From: Asparagopsis taxiformis
Taxonomy: Eukaryota; Rhodophyta; Florideophyceae; Bonnemaisoniales; Bonnemaisoniaceae
DNA: 64,000 nucleotides
Assembly: GCA_030407315.1 (NCBI GenBank)
Contig: JALQPE010002285.1
Span: 51,151-115,150, forward strand
Reading direction: 5' to 3'
How positions within the stretch are numbered: the first letter of the stretch is position 1; the number at the start of each line of letters is the position of its first letter. Below, piece after piece: positions 36,920 through 49,516 of the stretch. The position numbers and the translations under genes were made by a program. The notes under the pieces are model-generated. The model saw nothing but the letters and a program-made list of their open reading frames with translations. It was not told where the DNA came from and did no database searches.

Positions 36920-39900
36920 CCATGGAACGAACGTTCCACAATCACGGTGAAAAAGCACGACGGATGGGTGTTCATCGACCCCAATCAAGTCAGCAAATTC
37001 GTATCGATTCGCGATGTTGATGCAAGTCATGTGGAAGCGCTCATGGAGAGCATTCGCAACAGCGGTTATGACACAGCTCATCCCGTGACTGGCAGGTTTC
37101 GAGAAGGCGTTCTGGAGATATTGGATGGAGCGCACCGCTGCATGGCAATTGTACGTGGAATGGAGAAGGGCGTCTTTCCTCCTGGCGTTACGATTCCTAT
37201 GCGAGAAGAGTCTATCGTGGCGGACACCAACAGCAGTACTGCTGTTGTGCTGGACCGTGTGAGAGCGACGACATCCAACGACATTGCAGGCCTGCAAAGG
37301 CGCATGATGTTGTTGAGTATCTGATGATCGCCGTTGATCTCAGAGACGAGTACTGGGTCCAAAACGGAAAGGACAAGTAACGCTCACATTTCGTCTGTGA
37401 GGATGGCTGATGTGTTGGGCTGGATCAAATCCTGCGATCCAAGCGCCAAATTGCTTCAAGCCTGAGTGGTAAACCGCAGTACAGCTCATGCATGTCTATT
37501 CTGCTGTGCTTCGGCAGTATCACCGAGCAGAAGATTCGAGTGCGATTGATTTGCGTCTGTGGCAAATGTTTTGTCATGCATGGGGACTCAATGCAGAGAT
37601 GGGTGTTCTCCGAGGATGGTTGAGTTTCCGAAACAGGTGGGGGTGACTAGTTTCTCGTGCCGTCGAAATGTTTGGCAAGACACCCCGCGGAGAATTGTCC
37701 TCTCCACTGAACCGTGAACTGCTTTCGAGCAGGTACTTTCTGGACGGCGCTACATCCGACATGCAAGATTCTTTGCAGGCTAGCCAGAAGCGGTTCAGGA
37801 GGCTGATGGTTATGATGTGCCAGTGTATCTTGGCTATTCGCAGTAAGGAGATGGGCAGTGTGCCATCTAGGCGGGCCAGAGTCACATCCGGGGCCATTGG
37901 TGGTGGTGGAATGGTTGGAATTGCCACATCCAGTGCGCAAGCCAACCAGCTTGGATTTGTTGTCGACCGTGTGTTAGCTGCATGGGATACCGGGGCAAGA
38001 GTGTTGGGGTATGAGGATGTTGAATCGATGTGCTGGCCGTTCATGGTATTCGATCCCGCGAGCCTTTGCTTCAGGTCACTCCCGAATCGGTCTGATGGCT
38101 GTGCGGTCGAGGAGCATCGGAAAAACCTGACCATTGTCCCGAAAAACTGTAGACAGTGAAAACTGGTTCTGTGCCGACCTTCCAGTGGCTGTGGATGCAA
38201 GGCTGCGATCATTGACAAGCGCCTTCCTGCTGTCGATACGCCAATGTGTCACTGAGGTGAATGTTTTCGCCGAGCGTGGTCAGCTGATGCAGAGACTTCG
38301 AGCCTTGCTTTTCGACACTCCTGACAAGTTCGGATTGAACTCGTTCATGCGAGCCAAGTTGAACACGTCTCATGCCCTGGATGGTCAGAGGAGGCTGAAG
38401 GCTTGGTTATTGCGAACCCGAGAGCAACGAAAGCTTCCTCTGACCATGGATGAGTTGCACGGTCTTGAGGATACGCCCGAGCCTGGCATCCTTGAAGGTG
38501 CACCTGCGCAGATGGAAATATCCGCAGCAGTGCCAAACAATGGCAGCGAGGATATAGAAGAGGATAGTCTGGAGCCACAGAGGAAGAAGGCTAGGCTGGA
38601 GCGCGGTGGTGGAGAGGACGATAATGCGGCGGTTGCTAGCGAAACAGCAACAAGAGAAGGTGCGGAAGAGGATGACGCTATGGAGGTTGACACTGTATCG
38701 CCTACAGAAGCACCGCTCGTTGACGTCGGAAAGAAACCAAGCCAGAATACGTCACCAAGCTGGAAGCTGTGATGGGGCGTTACATTCACACTGTGAATTG
38801 TGACGCCACTGATGTAGCCAAAGAGGTGGAGGACAAAATTAGTTTCCTGGAAGATGGCGTGTTGGAGGACAGTGTTCAGCTTGTGCTCACTGATCCTCCA
38901 TTCACACGAGGCGGGAAGGCGGCAGAGAAAACTCGGAGTACGATATTCTGGAGCCGGAAGAGTTGGCGAGTGTCGCGTGTGAAATAGTTCGAGTTCTTCG
39001 GCCTGGCGGCCATGCTCTGATCTATTCCAGCGTGCGCCAACTCGTGGCATGGATGGATGCAATCAGAAATGCCGAGCCTGGCAAGATGATTGTGGACAGT
39101 GTTCCAGTCGTGCTATCTCGCCGACCACACAGCTTTACGTCCAATCCATCGACGAAAACGTGCACACTGCATAATATGCACGATTTCGTTATCCATGCGT
39201 ATAGCGGGGGAAGGGTATGGCTGCGTACGATATGGTGGATTACAGGTTGCACAATCCGGACATATCGAGGCACCCTGGGTTCACCAACGCGATTGACAAC
39301 GTTCCGAGGTTGTCGGCTGGTGAAGCTCAATATGATGGGCAGAACAACCGACTGCGCCATGAGCAGAAGGCGTTGACCACTCTTCGTGAGCTTCTGGAAC
39401 GATTTTCGAAGCAGAACGATATCGTGATGGATTTCTTCTCGGGAACGTACAGCACAGCCATAGCGTGTATGACGTTGAGGGATGGTACGTATCGTCGGTT
39501 CATTGGGTGTGAGAAGGAAAAAAGGTGCCACGATGCATCGCAGGAGTGGATACTGCATGCTTTCGTCAGTGAGGTGAAAGCCGGGCGATATGGGGGGATC
39601 TTGCAGCGTGAGGTGGAGAGTATTCTTGGGGACGAGTCGGTACCGGTCACAGGAAACGCTCCAAGGCTTCGCAGAAGCACATCTCAGATGCACCAGAAGG
39701 TTTTACCTGCTGTGACAGCATTGCCGAACCATCTGCTTGTGTTCGTTGCGTCAATGAAGAAGGACGGGTCTATCTTCACAGATTGAGCGGGGTGCCTATG
39801 GACCAGTGGCCGGCCGAGGACATGCACTCGTTTTGGAGTATAGACCCGGACGCGATTCTGGCTGCTGATGCCGCATTCTACGGTGTCTATGTTTCGCAAT

Positions 39901-40150
39901 CGGAGGTAAGAGGTGGTGGGTTTGTCGTATTCGCGGCGAAGAAACTGAAGAAGGGGACGGTCATTGGCTGGTACAACGGGACGATTTTCTATGCGAAGAT
40001 TCGAGACTCAGAACCGCAGAGATCAGTGATGTACGGCCCGGAATGATTTGGGTGCAGGAGAGAGGTTCCAGGACTACAACATGGAATTGGAAACCACGTA
40101 CATAGGGAGGGGTGCACCTGTTCGGAAGGTCTGGCTCGTTCCAGCGGTCT
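36920..40150 (+). pseudogene. Locus C: decayed ParB-methyltransferase-SET gene
   Basis: Consecutive plus-strand pieces in changing frames read as one gene. A ParB-like domain (36947-37324) carries ILDGAHRCMAI; the frame then shifts and stops by 37380. A helical region (37668-38500) is followed by an acidic linker. Methyltransferase motif IV is VLTDPPF (38886-38903), VLRPGGHALIYSS follows, and HDFVIHAYSGG precedes a one-base shift at a GGGGG run (39205). Motif I is DIVMDFFSGTYST (39421-39459). A SET-like domain follows, broken by a further frame change: RGGGFVVFAAKKLKKG near 39910 and VWLVPAVYN near 40140. It is cut off at 40150 by the 5'-truncated copia-B1, so the end of SET is missing. The order equals element B's methyltransferase-SET gene with a ParB domain added in front. 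Many frame breaks make it a pseudogene; one or two could be sequence errors. Confidence 0.75.
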
Positions 40151-40269
40151 ATAATCGGTCCTGCTCTTGTAAGACAGTGACCTTGTCCTGATCGGTATAG
40201 CGTTATAGCCTCTACATATCACCGAATAAACTCATCGGACGTTTGGTGTTCTCATCAACTCTATCCACA

Positions 40270-40785
40270 AGTAAGTTTATACCTTTCACCTTTCGGTCTA
40301 TTTCAAGGTTTAGACCTTAGTATTGATCGGTATAACTTCTAACACTCTTGTTCTCTTCTCTCTGCAGTGTCTAGCAGTGACGAAGACCGCGTGGAACCGC
40401 GCAACGACGAGCAGCCTCCAGGCTTCGTCGCGAGGGGGAGTCTCTTCAAGACCGGGTCTTCCGCAAAGCCTACAGCATCGCCGAAAGGAGGGATAACAAG
40501 AAGAAGTACGCCGCTCACAAGAAGGCAAACCGCTCGAGGTGCCATCACTGCAACGTCTTTCTCAACTCCGCCGAGTCTAGAGTCGCACACTTCAGCGGCT
40601 CTAGACATAAGAAGACTATCGAACGCCTCAAGGAAGGTGGTCGCAAGGTCTGCAAACCCTGCGGTGTCATCGTTCGCACCCAGAGCGAGTTCGACAACCA
40701 CCTCCGCGGTAGTCGCCACCGTGCCATCGAGAAGACCCTCAAAGCCGCTAAAGCCTCTAAGGCTTCCTCGTCCTCCGATGACTAG
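40270..40785 (+). pseudogene. Zinc-finger accessory gene of copia-B1, frameshifted
   Basis: Same structure as 31345-31861: donor after CCACAA at 40270, 97-bp intron 40271-40367, and an ATG made across the junction. The CDS has lost one C from a CCC run near 40416, so the frame changes after about 18 codons. Both zinc fingers are intact in the downstream frame, so the loss is recent or a sequencing error. Confidence 0.8.
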
Positions 40786-40968
40786 TACTCCCCTTCTCTA
40801 GACACACTAGAAATCTAGCTGATTTCTCTTTGATAAACCTTGTTTCTTGTTCTCCACTCATCTAGCTCTTAGCTAAAAGTCTTTATCCTATAGATCCCAG
40901 CTTGGTCCTAGACGACTATCGGTTGTCCACTTGGGAAGGGTCGAACAGATAAGACATAATACAGAGCC

Positions 40969-43900
40969 ATGGAGAGCAATTCATCCGGCATTCGCATTGA
41001 AAAGCTGGATTACTCCAACTTCCACTCATGGAAGCAAAAGATGGAGCTCATCCTCGGCCACCGCGAGGTGGACGACATGATCGATCCCATTCTATGCCGC
41101 CCTCCTCCAGAGGATCCAAAGGCATTGTCTAAATGGACTCGTAAAGACAAGACTGCTCGCATGGCAATCGGCATCAGTCTGTCAGACGAAATGCTGAAGA
41201 ACGTTCGCCACACTACTACCGCCCTAGAAATGTGGCAAGAGATCTGCAACGTCCATCAACGTCACACTCTTCTGAACAAGCTCGCTGCTCGTGACTTCTA
41301 CACTGCAACAATGAAGCAGGGGGAGCAAATGCTTGTATACATCAATCGTGTACGTCAAATGGCTTCCCACCTCGAGTCAATGGACGTCAAGATTGACGAA
41401 AAGGAAATGGCCATGGCTGTACTCAATGGCCTCCCATCATCCTTCCGAACGTTGATTACGGCACTCGATGCAATTGGAGATGACGACCCTTCGTTCACCT
41501 TTGACAAGGTGCGCAGCCGCTTACGGCAGGAAGAAAGAAGAACTAGCATGCTACGAAACTCTTCACGCACATCTCAACAAGCATCAGCATTAGTCAACTT
41601 ATCTGGGAAACAACCTCGTCGTGCCAATCGAAAATACTGCTCTCACTGCCACAGAACCAACCATACCGAACCCTATTGCTGGGAAAGCATGGTCGTCCCA
41701 ATCATTCTCGGAGTAACAAGCCTCGAGGATCCACATCTCCAGCAACCAGCGTTCCAATGCAAACCGCTGCAGTAGCAATGGAACCATCCGAGGAAGAAGT
41801 CGACTACGTATGTTTACTCAGCAGTGCTATCGAGGCGTGCAACAGTTCTCACGAACGCAAGGCAACAGTCTGGCATATTGACTCTGCGGCCACCTCACAT
41901 ATCACCTTCGACCGATCCATGTTCAAAACGTATACGTCAGAGATCCCTTTCAACGTTACCATGGGCGACAAGTCCTCCTCCATAGCCATCGGTCGAGGAG
42001 ATATCCACCTACCTATAATAGTAAAAGGTGTCACTTCAACGTGCATACTCCGCAACGTGCTGCACGTACCCTCATTCGTGTTCTCCCTTATCTCAGTTTC
42101 CACCCTCACCAGTCGTGGTCTCTCCCTCTCCTTCATAAATGACACTGTCGAAATCAAAAAGAACAACTCCATAGTTGCTCTAGGGACTCGTCGACATGGA
42201 CTCTATACTCTACACACTACTCCTGACGAACATAACGTAGAGGTAGCATGTGTGGCCAGCCTGGAACTCTGGCATCGTCGCCTTGGACATGTACACCATG
42301 CAGCAATCTCGCATATGGCAAAACACTCACTCGTTAAAGGTCTCCAAATTGCCGGTGGGACGACAACCCAGCAACCGTGCAAAGGCTGCCTGGCCGGTAA
42401 AATGGCTCGAGCACCAATCCCCCATGCATCCGATACTCGAGCAACCGGTTTACTTGACCTTGTCCACACTGATGTAGCCGGACCTATGGAAACATTTTCA
42501 AAAGGGGGAGCACGTTACTTCGTTACCTTTATCGACGACAAGTCCCGTTGGCTTTCCGTCTATCCTATCGCACATAAATCAGACAGCTTCAGCTCTTTCC
42601 AGCACTTTCGAAATACTGCAGAGACACACACAGGACGAAAAATCCGCCAACTTCGCTCGGATGGTGGTGGTGAATATTTCTCAAACGAGTTTAGCGAGTT
42701 CCTCATAACTCACGGAATCACTCGCCAGACTACCGCTCCCTATACCCCGCAGCAAAACGGTGTATCGGAACGGATGAACCGGACTCTAAAAGACCTCATT
42801 CGTGCCATGCTCCATCACAATTCTGTCCCTGCAGACTTCTGGGCGGAAGCCCTTGACTGTGCAGCATACGTCCGAAATCGTGTCACAAGCCGTGGGATAC
42901 CCTCAGATAAAACTCCGTTCGAGTTATGGATGGGTCGTAAACCTGATATCTCCCATCTAAAAGTATTCGGTAGTCAGTGTTGGTACAAGGTCCCACAAAT
43001 ACGCCTAACATCTCTAAACAGTCGCTCATCTCCTGCCATGATGATCGGTTACTCCAAAACCCAGAAAGCGTACAAGCTGTGGGACGACCAAACGAACACC
43101 GTGGTAATCTCAAGGGACGTCGTCTTCGACGAATCGGCATCGGATGAAACCACTCAACCTCGCTCTGTTGAAGACTCTACATATATTGATGACGACAACA
43201 CCTTGAGCTACATACCGGACCATCCTCAAACCCGCATGCAAAAATCGGATGACGAGTCGCCCACGCCTCCACAGTCTCCCACCATCTCCGGGGGAGAATC
43301 GAGCCCCATTGCTTCTCCAAGCAGTCCTGCTCATCCTACCATACCGGCTTCCCCGAGCAACCTCTCCATTCCATCTGCTCCTCGGAAGTCTTCAAGACCT
43401 CGAAAGCCCCCGACTCAATGGTGGAAACCGACTGCACTCGTTAGCATTGCTCCAGAACTCCTCACCTTCACTACCGCGACAGAGGGGGAGGATAACAAAC
43501 TCTGGCTCAAAGCAATAGACTCCGAAATGGAATCTCTCTACACCAACCAGACCTGGATTCTTGTCCCTCGCAGTGAAGCCCGCAATCTTCTCTCCTGCAA
43601 ATGGCTTTTCAAAATCAAGGATGTTGTCAACGACGACGGAACGAACGGTGTGAAGTACAAAGCACGACTTGTCACTCGTGGTTTTGAACAACAATACGGT
43701 GTTGACTACGAAGAAACATACGCTCCGGTTGTAAAACTATGCACTCTCCGCACGTTCCTCGCTATTGTTGCTCACAAATCCCTCCATTGCGACCAAATGG
43801 ATGTCAAGACAGCCTTCCTATACGGTGATCTCGATCAAGATATCTTCATGGAACAACCAGAAGGGTTCGTTCATCCGCAATACCCGAACCATGTGTGTAA

Positions 43901-45065
43901 ACTGCAAAGAGCACTCTACGGTCTAAAACAAGCTCCGAGACAGTGGCACGCAAAGATCGACGAATTCGTGATCGGTATCCTCAAATTCGAGACTTCTCCG
44001 TATGATCCATGCCTTTACGTCAAGTATGAAGGAGGAGCAATGGTGATCATTACCCTCTACGTTGACGACCTACTCATGGCATCAAGTAATCGCCGACTAC
44101 TTGATTGGCTAAAAGGGGAGTTCAATAAAAGGTTCTCAATGAAAGACTGCGGAGAAGCCAAGGTCTGTCTTGGACTCGAGATCGTTCGCAGCTCGTCAAG
44201 AGGAACTCTGCACCTCAGCCAGAGTCGTTATGTCCACAAGATGCTAGAACGCTTCGGGATGCTTGACTCGAGTCCCGTAGTCACCCCAATGGAATCGCAG
44301 ATAAGTCCTGCAGACCTCGAAGGGGAACCTATAGACTCTACACTATATCGAAGCGCTGTTGGTAGCCTCATGTATCTATCGGTCGGGACTCGCCCCGACA
44401 TATCCTTCGCTGTGGGACGGCTTGCCCAACATGTGGAACATCCGACAACAAGACTGTGGACAGCAGTTAAGCGCGTACTCCGCTATGTGAATGGAACAAG
44501 GAATCTGGGCTTGCTCTATCAAGCCGATAAACCGTTCCACCCGATCGCGTACAGTGACTCCGACTGGGGTGGCTGCACCATCAATCGAAAATCCACCAGC
44601 GGTTACGTTTTCCTAATGGCGGGAGGGGCCGTCAGCTGGAAGTCACGCAAACAAGGTTGCGTTGCTCTTTCCTCCTCCGAAGCGGAGTACATGGCTCTGT
44701 GTGCAGCTGTAAAAGAATCAATCTGGCTTAGCAACATTTTCCGCTCAATCACAGCAAGCGAAGAATACGAGCCGATCTGCATCAACGTCGATAACCAAGG
44801 ATCTATCAATATGGCTCGAAATGATGTGTCCGGAACTAGAACAAAGCACATTGACATTCAATACCACTTCGTACGCGATAGCCTGGACAAAAACCTCTAC
44901 ACCATGCAATACTGCCCCACATCAGAAATGGCTGCCGACTTGCTCACAAAACCTCTTCCCCGTCTTCTCCTTCACAAATTCAAAGACCTCATCGGACTTC
45001 AGAACCTCCCTACATCCGGTGCTTCATCGAGCTTGTCACAGAGGGGGAGTGTTGCGAATAATTGA
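40969..45065 (+). pseudogene. Gag-Pol of copia-B1 with one frameshift
   Basis: Gag is open from ATG 40969 to the zinc knuckle (CSHCHRTNHTEPYC), then one A is missing from a run at 41685-41687. The frame continues in another phase to 45065. Everything after the break is open for over 1100 codons: protease WHIDSAATSH, integrase HTDVAGP / SDGGGEY / QNGVSERMNRTL, reverse transcriptase YVDDLLMAS, and RNase H YSDSDWGGC. The copy at 49830-56129 has four A at the site and reads through, confirming the loss. With one base restored it would match an intact subfamily-B polyprotein. Confidence 0.9.
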
Positions 45066-45665
45066 GTCACAGCAACAGAAGCACTCAATCTCGAGAATAT
45101 CCTGTGAAAATCTCGATGAAGGAGTCCTCTAGGAGCCTTGAAATATGGCTCATCGTGTTCCTCGTTGAAAAACGGTTGAAGCACTCACTGTAATAGGCCG
45201 TGAGGGGCTCAGTTACGTGAGAAAACTTTAACCCTCGATTTCTCCTAGAAGGAGTGCTCTAGGCGCTCCAAAACCTATCTCATCATGTTCAGCGTGCCCG
45301 AATTAGTCGGGTAGCAACTTCTCCGAAGCTTCTACGACCTTTCTTCATGGAGATAATAGCGTCTGAAGTTTCAATTTGTTTGTCAGACTTTCAATTAGTA
45401 ATTAGAAAAGCCAGGATGGGTTGCCATCATGGCACAGGGAAAATGTTATGATTAGTGTACACGTGTGGGTGGTATGATAGAGATGCCCACGTGTACCAGA
45501 TTGGCAGCGGGTGCTTACCAGGACAGACTGTCAGTGACAGTCTGTCTGGAGCAGCTATTAACAGGCTGTCCTTAGCACCGCCGGGGCACCTCGGCGAGAA
45601 TACAAATAATGTAGTGAGCTCGCAGATTCAATAAACGCTCGGCAAGCGACGATTTCGTTCCAACA
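45050..45665 (+). repeat. 3' LTR of copia-B1 (616 bp)
   Basis: Begins TGTTGCGAATAATTG after the purine tract GAGGGGGAG and ends GTTCCAACA. The right ~490 bp align with the 488-bp LTR of subfamily A. The extra ~120 bp at the left resemble a diverged second copy of the LTR start, with AGCACTCA, GAAGGAGT and GGCTCATCGTGTTC repeated. Confidence 0.93.
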
Positions 45666-46500
45666 TAATCAAAGTCAGCAGTCCATATCTTCGCGAAACA
45701 AGTCTTGGTGCTCAGTGAAACTTACCTTCTGTCATCAACATTCCTGCACCATCTACACAACATCGGAATCAACCACAACAGTCAGACCCAAAACAACCTT
45801 CCCTCGCTGCTTACTTTCAAAACTCGCACACTTACCTTCGCTCCACACAATACACACCATGACTCAATAGGCTTCCAATGAAAAATATCGCATCAACAGA
45901 AATAGTCAGACTCAAAACCAACCTTCCCTCGCTGCTTACTTTCAAAACTCGCACACTTACCTTACCTGTTACATCCTGCACACAATAAAAACCATAAATC
46001 ACGTAATCGTGTAGCCAAGAAAAGTAGTCAGCATTCCGCATCTTCGCACAACCGGTCTGGGCGCCCAATGTGACTTACCTTCCGTCATCACTATTCCTCC
46101 ATCACCTACGCAACATCGGATTCAATCGCAACAGTCAGATTGAAAACCAACGTTTCCCTCGCTACATACCCTGAGAACTCGCAAATGTACCTCTCATCCA
46201 TCCTACACACAATACAAACCATGATCCAAAAACTTGCAATTAACAATATCATAGTCAGCAGTCCATATCTTCGCAAAGCACATCTTGGCACTCAATGAAA
46301 CTTACCTTCCGTCATCAACATTCCTGCATCATCTACACAACATCGGAATCAACCACAACAGTCAGAATCAAAACCAACCTTCCCTCACAGCATACTTTCA
46401 AAACTTCACGTACCTCTCTTCCATCCTCCGCTCAATACACACCATCAGTCAACAGGCTTCCAATGAAAAATATCGCATCAACGGAAATAGTCAAACTCAA
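45666..46500 (+). repeat. Degenerate tandem repeats (~230-bp unit)
   Basis: Blocks recur with substitutions: CAGTCAGA-CAAAACCAACCTTCCCTC begins near 45779, 45903, 46128 and 46360, and AGTCAGCAGTCCATATCTTCGC near 45669 and 46253, with a diverged copy near 46020. Spacing is about 230 bp, with one shorter step of about 125. No coding signal. The origin is unknown. Confidence 0.7.
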
Positions 46501-46522
46501 AACCCACGCTTACCTCAATGCA

Positions 46523-46589
46523 TACCCTCGAGGGTAGAGGATGGAACGAAGGTACGTGCGCGAATCTTGATCAAGATTCGCGCACGTAC
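46523..46589. repeat. Two perfect palindromes (14 bp and 38 bp)
   Basis: Bases 46523-46536 read TACCCTCGAGGGTA. Bases 46552-46589 form a perfect palindrome of 38 bp without spacer; its left half is GTACGTGCGCGAATCTTGA. They lie at the right edge of the tandem repeats and about 600 bp before the Plavaka-like gene. Such a sequence could extrude as a cruciform, or be a joined pair of element ends or a dimeric protein-binding site. Confidence 0.9.
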
Positions 46590-47185
46590 AAAGCAAAGTC
46601 GGTCAAAGAATATCAGTCGGTGATGAGGGCGGAGTGGAGCCTGCGGCGTCGACCGGACAGCTTCCTGCGTCCGCTTAAGTCTTGCTGTGCATACTCGAAA
46701 TCATCGCCGGCAGTGAGATTGAGTATGGCCCAAGCCATGGTCTCTGATTCCCCGAACAATGAGATCCGGATCGAGAACAACGAATATAAACATATAATCA
46801 TATATATGAGAATCCATTTGCTTTCCTTACATGATCCGTGGCATATCCGCCGTAAAGCACATTCAGATTCCACGAAGTTCGGAAATAAAAAAGTTTATTA
46901 TTACTAATGAATTAATTGAAAATTCATCTCCCAGGGCGGTCGTTCGTCCTTCCATGCACACGTTGCCAGCACGCAATGTGATGTAACAGTTGGAAATGAT
47001 TGAACTCTCGGTTAAATTCCACCGTTGGGATGTCAGCTGAGTGAGCACAAAACTACTACCCAAAAAACTACGAACACGTTACATTCCAAGTCTCGAAAGC
47101 ACCACAAAAATAAAATTGGTCGCATCTGGACGGCACAGTCTCCCCTGTTCAGCTCGCAATCCTCCCTTTTGCGTCAAAACTCGAC
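46590..47185. other. Unassigned stretch before the transposase pseudogene
   Basis: About 600 bp without recognisable gene, RNA or repeat; it may contain the left flank and promoter of the transposase gene. Confidence 0.25.
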
Positions 47186-49516
47186 ATGGAATGCAAGTAT
47201 GAAGGGTGCTTCTACTACTGCGTAGATGCTTATGCGCTCGCGCTGCATGAGCGAACGTGTCGCTACCGTTTCAACCCCTCTCCCCAACATTTCAACAACG
47301 CTCGTGTCCCTGCCGTCACCCATGAGCCTGCTCGAAACGGCGACCATGATTCCCCGCAACCCAGCTCCCCAGACCCAGAATCTGGTCGTGCTTCCTCCAG
47401 CGACTCACCCTGTGACGCTTCACTGCCACCAACCTCAACCCCCTCCCGCGCAGACCTCCTCGTGCAATCCCTCGCCGCCAGTCTCACAACCCTCGAGTAC
47501 AAGGCCGGCGCTGGCCGCGTGAGCGAAGTCATCACCATCCTACAAGACCCCGCATTCTCCCTAGAAAAGTTCAACAGCGCCGTTCGCACCGTAGAAGAAT
47601 GTCGCCACGTTACCGCTTCCATGGTCGAAACACATTTCCGCACCGAAGGTTACAAGAGCCACATCGTTCCAGAAAACTGGTAAGTACTCGGCACAGCTGT
47701 ACCTCCGCGACCCAGTCGACATGCTCCGCAGGCAGTTAGCACTGGCTAACGACCAAAATACTCTCTTCCACCCCCCTCCCCACAGACCGCCCCAGACGGC
47801 ACCGCAATATTTTCTCATCCCCTACACACAGAATTCGCGAAAACGCTGCACCAGGTTACTAGACAGCGCGTGCAGCTCTCGGAAGATCCACAGGTCGTAT
47901 GGGCAGAGGAAAATGATCCCACCGCTTCCTCCTTTGCCGGCCTCCTCCAAGTGTACTCCGACAAGAGCAGCACAAGCCTCAAGAGCTCCGCAATCGTCGC
48001 ATACCCCATACACGTCACACTGCTCAACTTCTCCGCCCCCCTCCGTCGCCACTGCATCCGTACCGGCCTCACCATCGTCGGGTATCTTCCGTACATTGTT
48101 AACCCTTCGTCCAACGCCTTGTTCGGTGATGAAATGCCGACAACCTCTAGTTCTGCTAGTCGCGCTCGCAAAATTGATATTCTTCATAAAGCACTCGAAA
48201 AAGTGTTTTCGTCCCTATCCACCGCGTTCTCTTCCGGGTTCCCCTGCACAGACTCCACTGCAACTGCCCCCAATGCTTTTCCCATCCTAGCCAATTATTG
48301 CTGCGACTTTCCAGAGGCCAAAGAGCTGTCATGCACTCGCAACAGCACTACCACCACACATCCCTGCCACCGCTGCTACATCCCCGCCACTCAACTTGAA
48401 TCCACCGCGCCACACCAGCCCCGCTCCCTCGATGATACACGCTCTGCACGCCAAGAGAGCGCTCAGGAGCATACAACTGCTCCGCTCGAAGCTCTCTCCC
48501 TCCTCGAACAACACTCTGTCCTCGAATCGACCGCTCTTTTACCCACCAACAGTCCCCTAGACCCCTACAACATTTTCTCCTTCGAGCCTCTGCACAATCT
48601 CCACCTCGGCATCTCAAAGCTCATCAAACAGTGCATTGTCCACCGCCTCAGCTCCCCAGACCTCACCACCACCACTGCCTCCCATTCCGGGACACCTCGC
48701 ACCTTCAAGAAGGTGAAAAATCCATCCTCGCCGGCTCAAACAGCATTCTGTCCGCTATCGAACGCGACTACTACATCACCGGTCTTCATGTCGACTTCTC
48801 CAAGGGTGAGAAGGGCACCAGTTTGAACGGCCTCTTCACGGAGGACGGCATACGCGGCATGCTCGCAGCCAAAGACTATCACCATGTCGACATGGTGTTC
48901 CCTTTCATCGCAGCATTCATTGACACATGCTGTGACGAAGTAGATACAGCCCCCCTCACTTCCATCTGCACGCAATACTCTGACCTCGTCGCATGGGTCA
49001 TGAAACGCGGTCGCATCAAGCACTGGACTGCCGCCGAACTAGAAAGCCTCCAAAACTCCATTTCCTATTTCAAACAATCAATGCTCTCCACCCTCGGCCC
49101 ATTCCACACCACAGGTCTCAAAACTTTCAAGTTCCATCTTCTAGACCATCTTCCCGGTGACTTGCAGAGATATGGCGCCCTGGAACACATTGATGCAGGC
49201 CCCTACGAACACTCGCATCTTCTGTTCAAACAGAGTTATAGGAAAACCTCTCGAAGGCGCTCCACAGCCATGGAAGAGACTATTCGCCACATGGAATTCT
49301 CCTTGGCCACTCCAACTCGTCACACCCCATCAAACACATTGGGAAAACCCACGCATGATATCGCCCACAGACGGTGCAGTACTCGTTCGCGACGGATTCA
49401 CCGTTGCACTGCACGACTTTGCCTCCCTGCTGCCCGATGCAACCCTCCTCGTTGCAGATATCGACGGACAGCTCTTAGAAGTGGTTGATTTTACTGAGAT
49501 GAGAGAGGGAAAGTAG
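47186..49516 (+). pseudogene. Plavaka/KDZ-like DNA transposase, several frameshifts
   Basis: Begins MECKYEGCFYYC with a zinc-finger-like Cys/His pattern, then a Ser/Pro-rich linker. Blocks in successive frames follow the layout of Plavaka-type transposases: YSAQLYLRDPVDMLRR (47,690), DGTAIFSHPLHTEF (47,800), LTIVGYLPYI (48,070), NAFPILANYCCDFPEAKEL (48,270-48,330) with HPCHRC, FEPLHNLHLGISK (48,585), and ALEHIDAGPYEHSH near 49,180. The last frame ends at 49516. At least four frame changes (near 47,675, 47,785, 48,710 and 49,345) break it. It lies between the two oppositely oriented copia-B copies. Assignment to the wider CACTA/Plavaka/KDZ group is firm from motif order, the exact family less so. 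Confidence 0.7.

Larger units (their letters stand above)
40150..45665 (+). mobile_element. copia-B1, 5'-truncated Ty1/copia retrotransposon
   Basis: Homology to copia-A1 starts abruptly at the bases matching A1 position ~31226; the 5' LTR, primer site and minisatellite leader are absent. The rest is present up to a 616-bp 3' LTR. It belongs to a second subfamily (B) that differs from A throughout pol and has a longer LTR. No target duplication can be seen because the left part is gone. Both genes carry a single-base frameshift. Confidence 0.93.

Noticed and set aside
47680..47785. GTAAGT...CCCCACAG segment resembling an intron in the Plavaka-like gene
   Set aside because: The segment encodes a conserved transposase block (YSAQLYLRDPVDMLRR) in another phase, and splicing would create a stop at the junction. 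Frameshifts explain it better.
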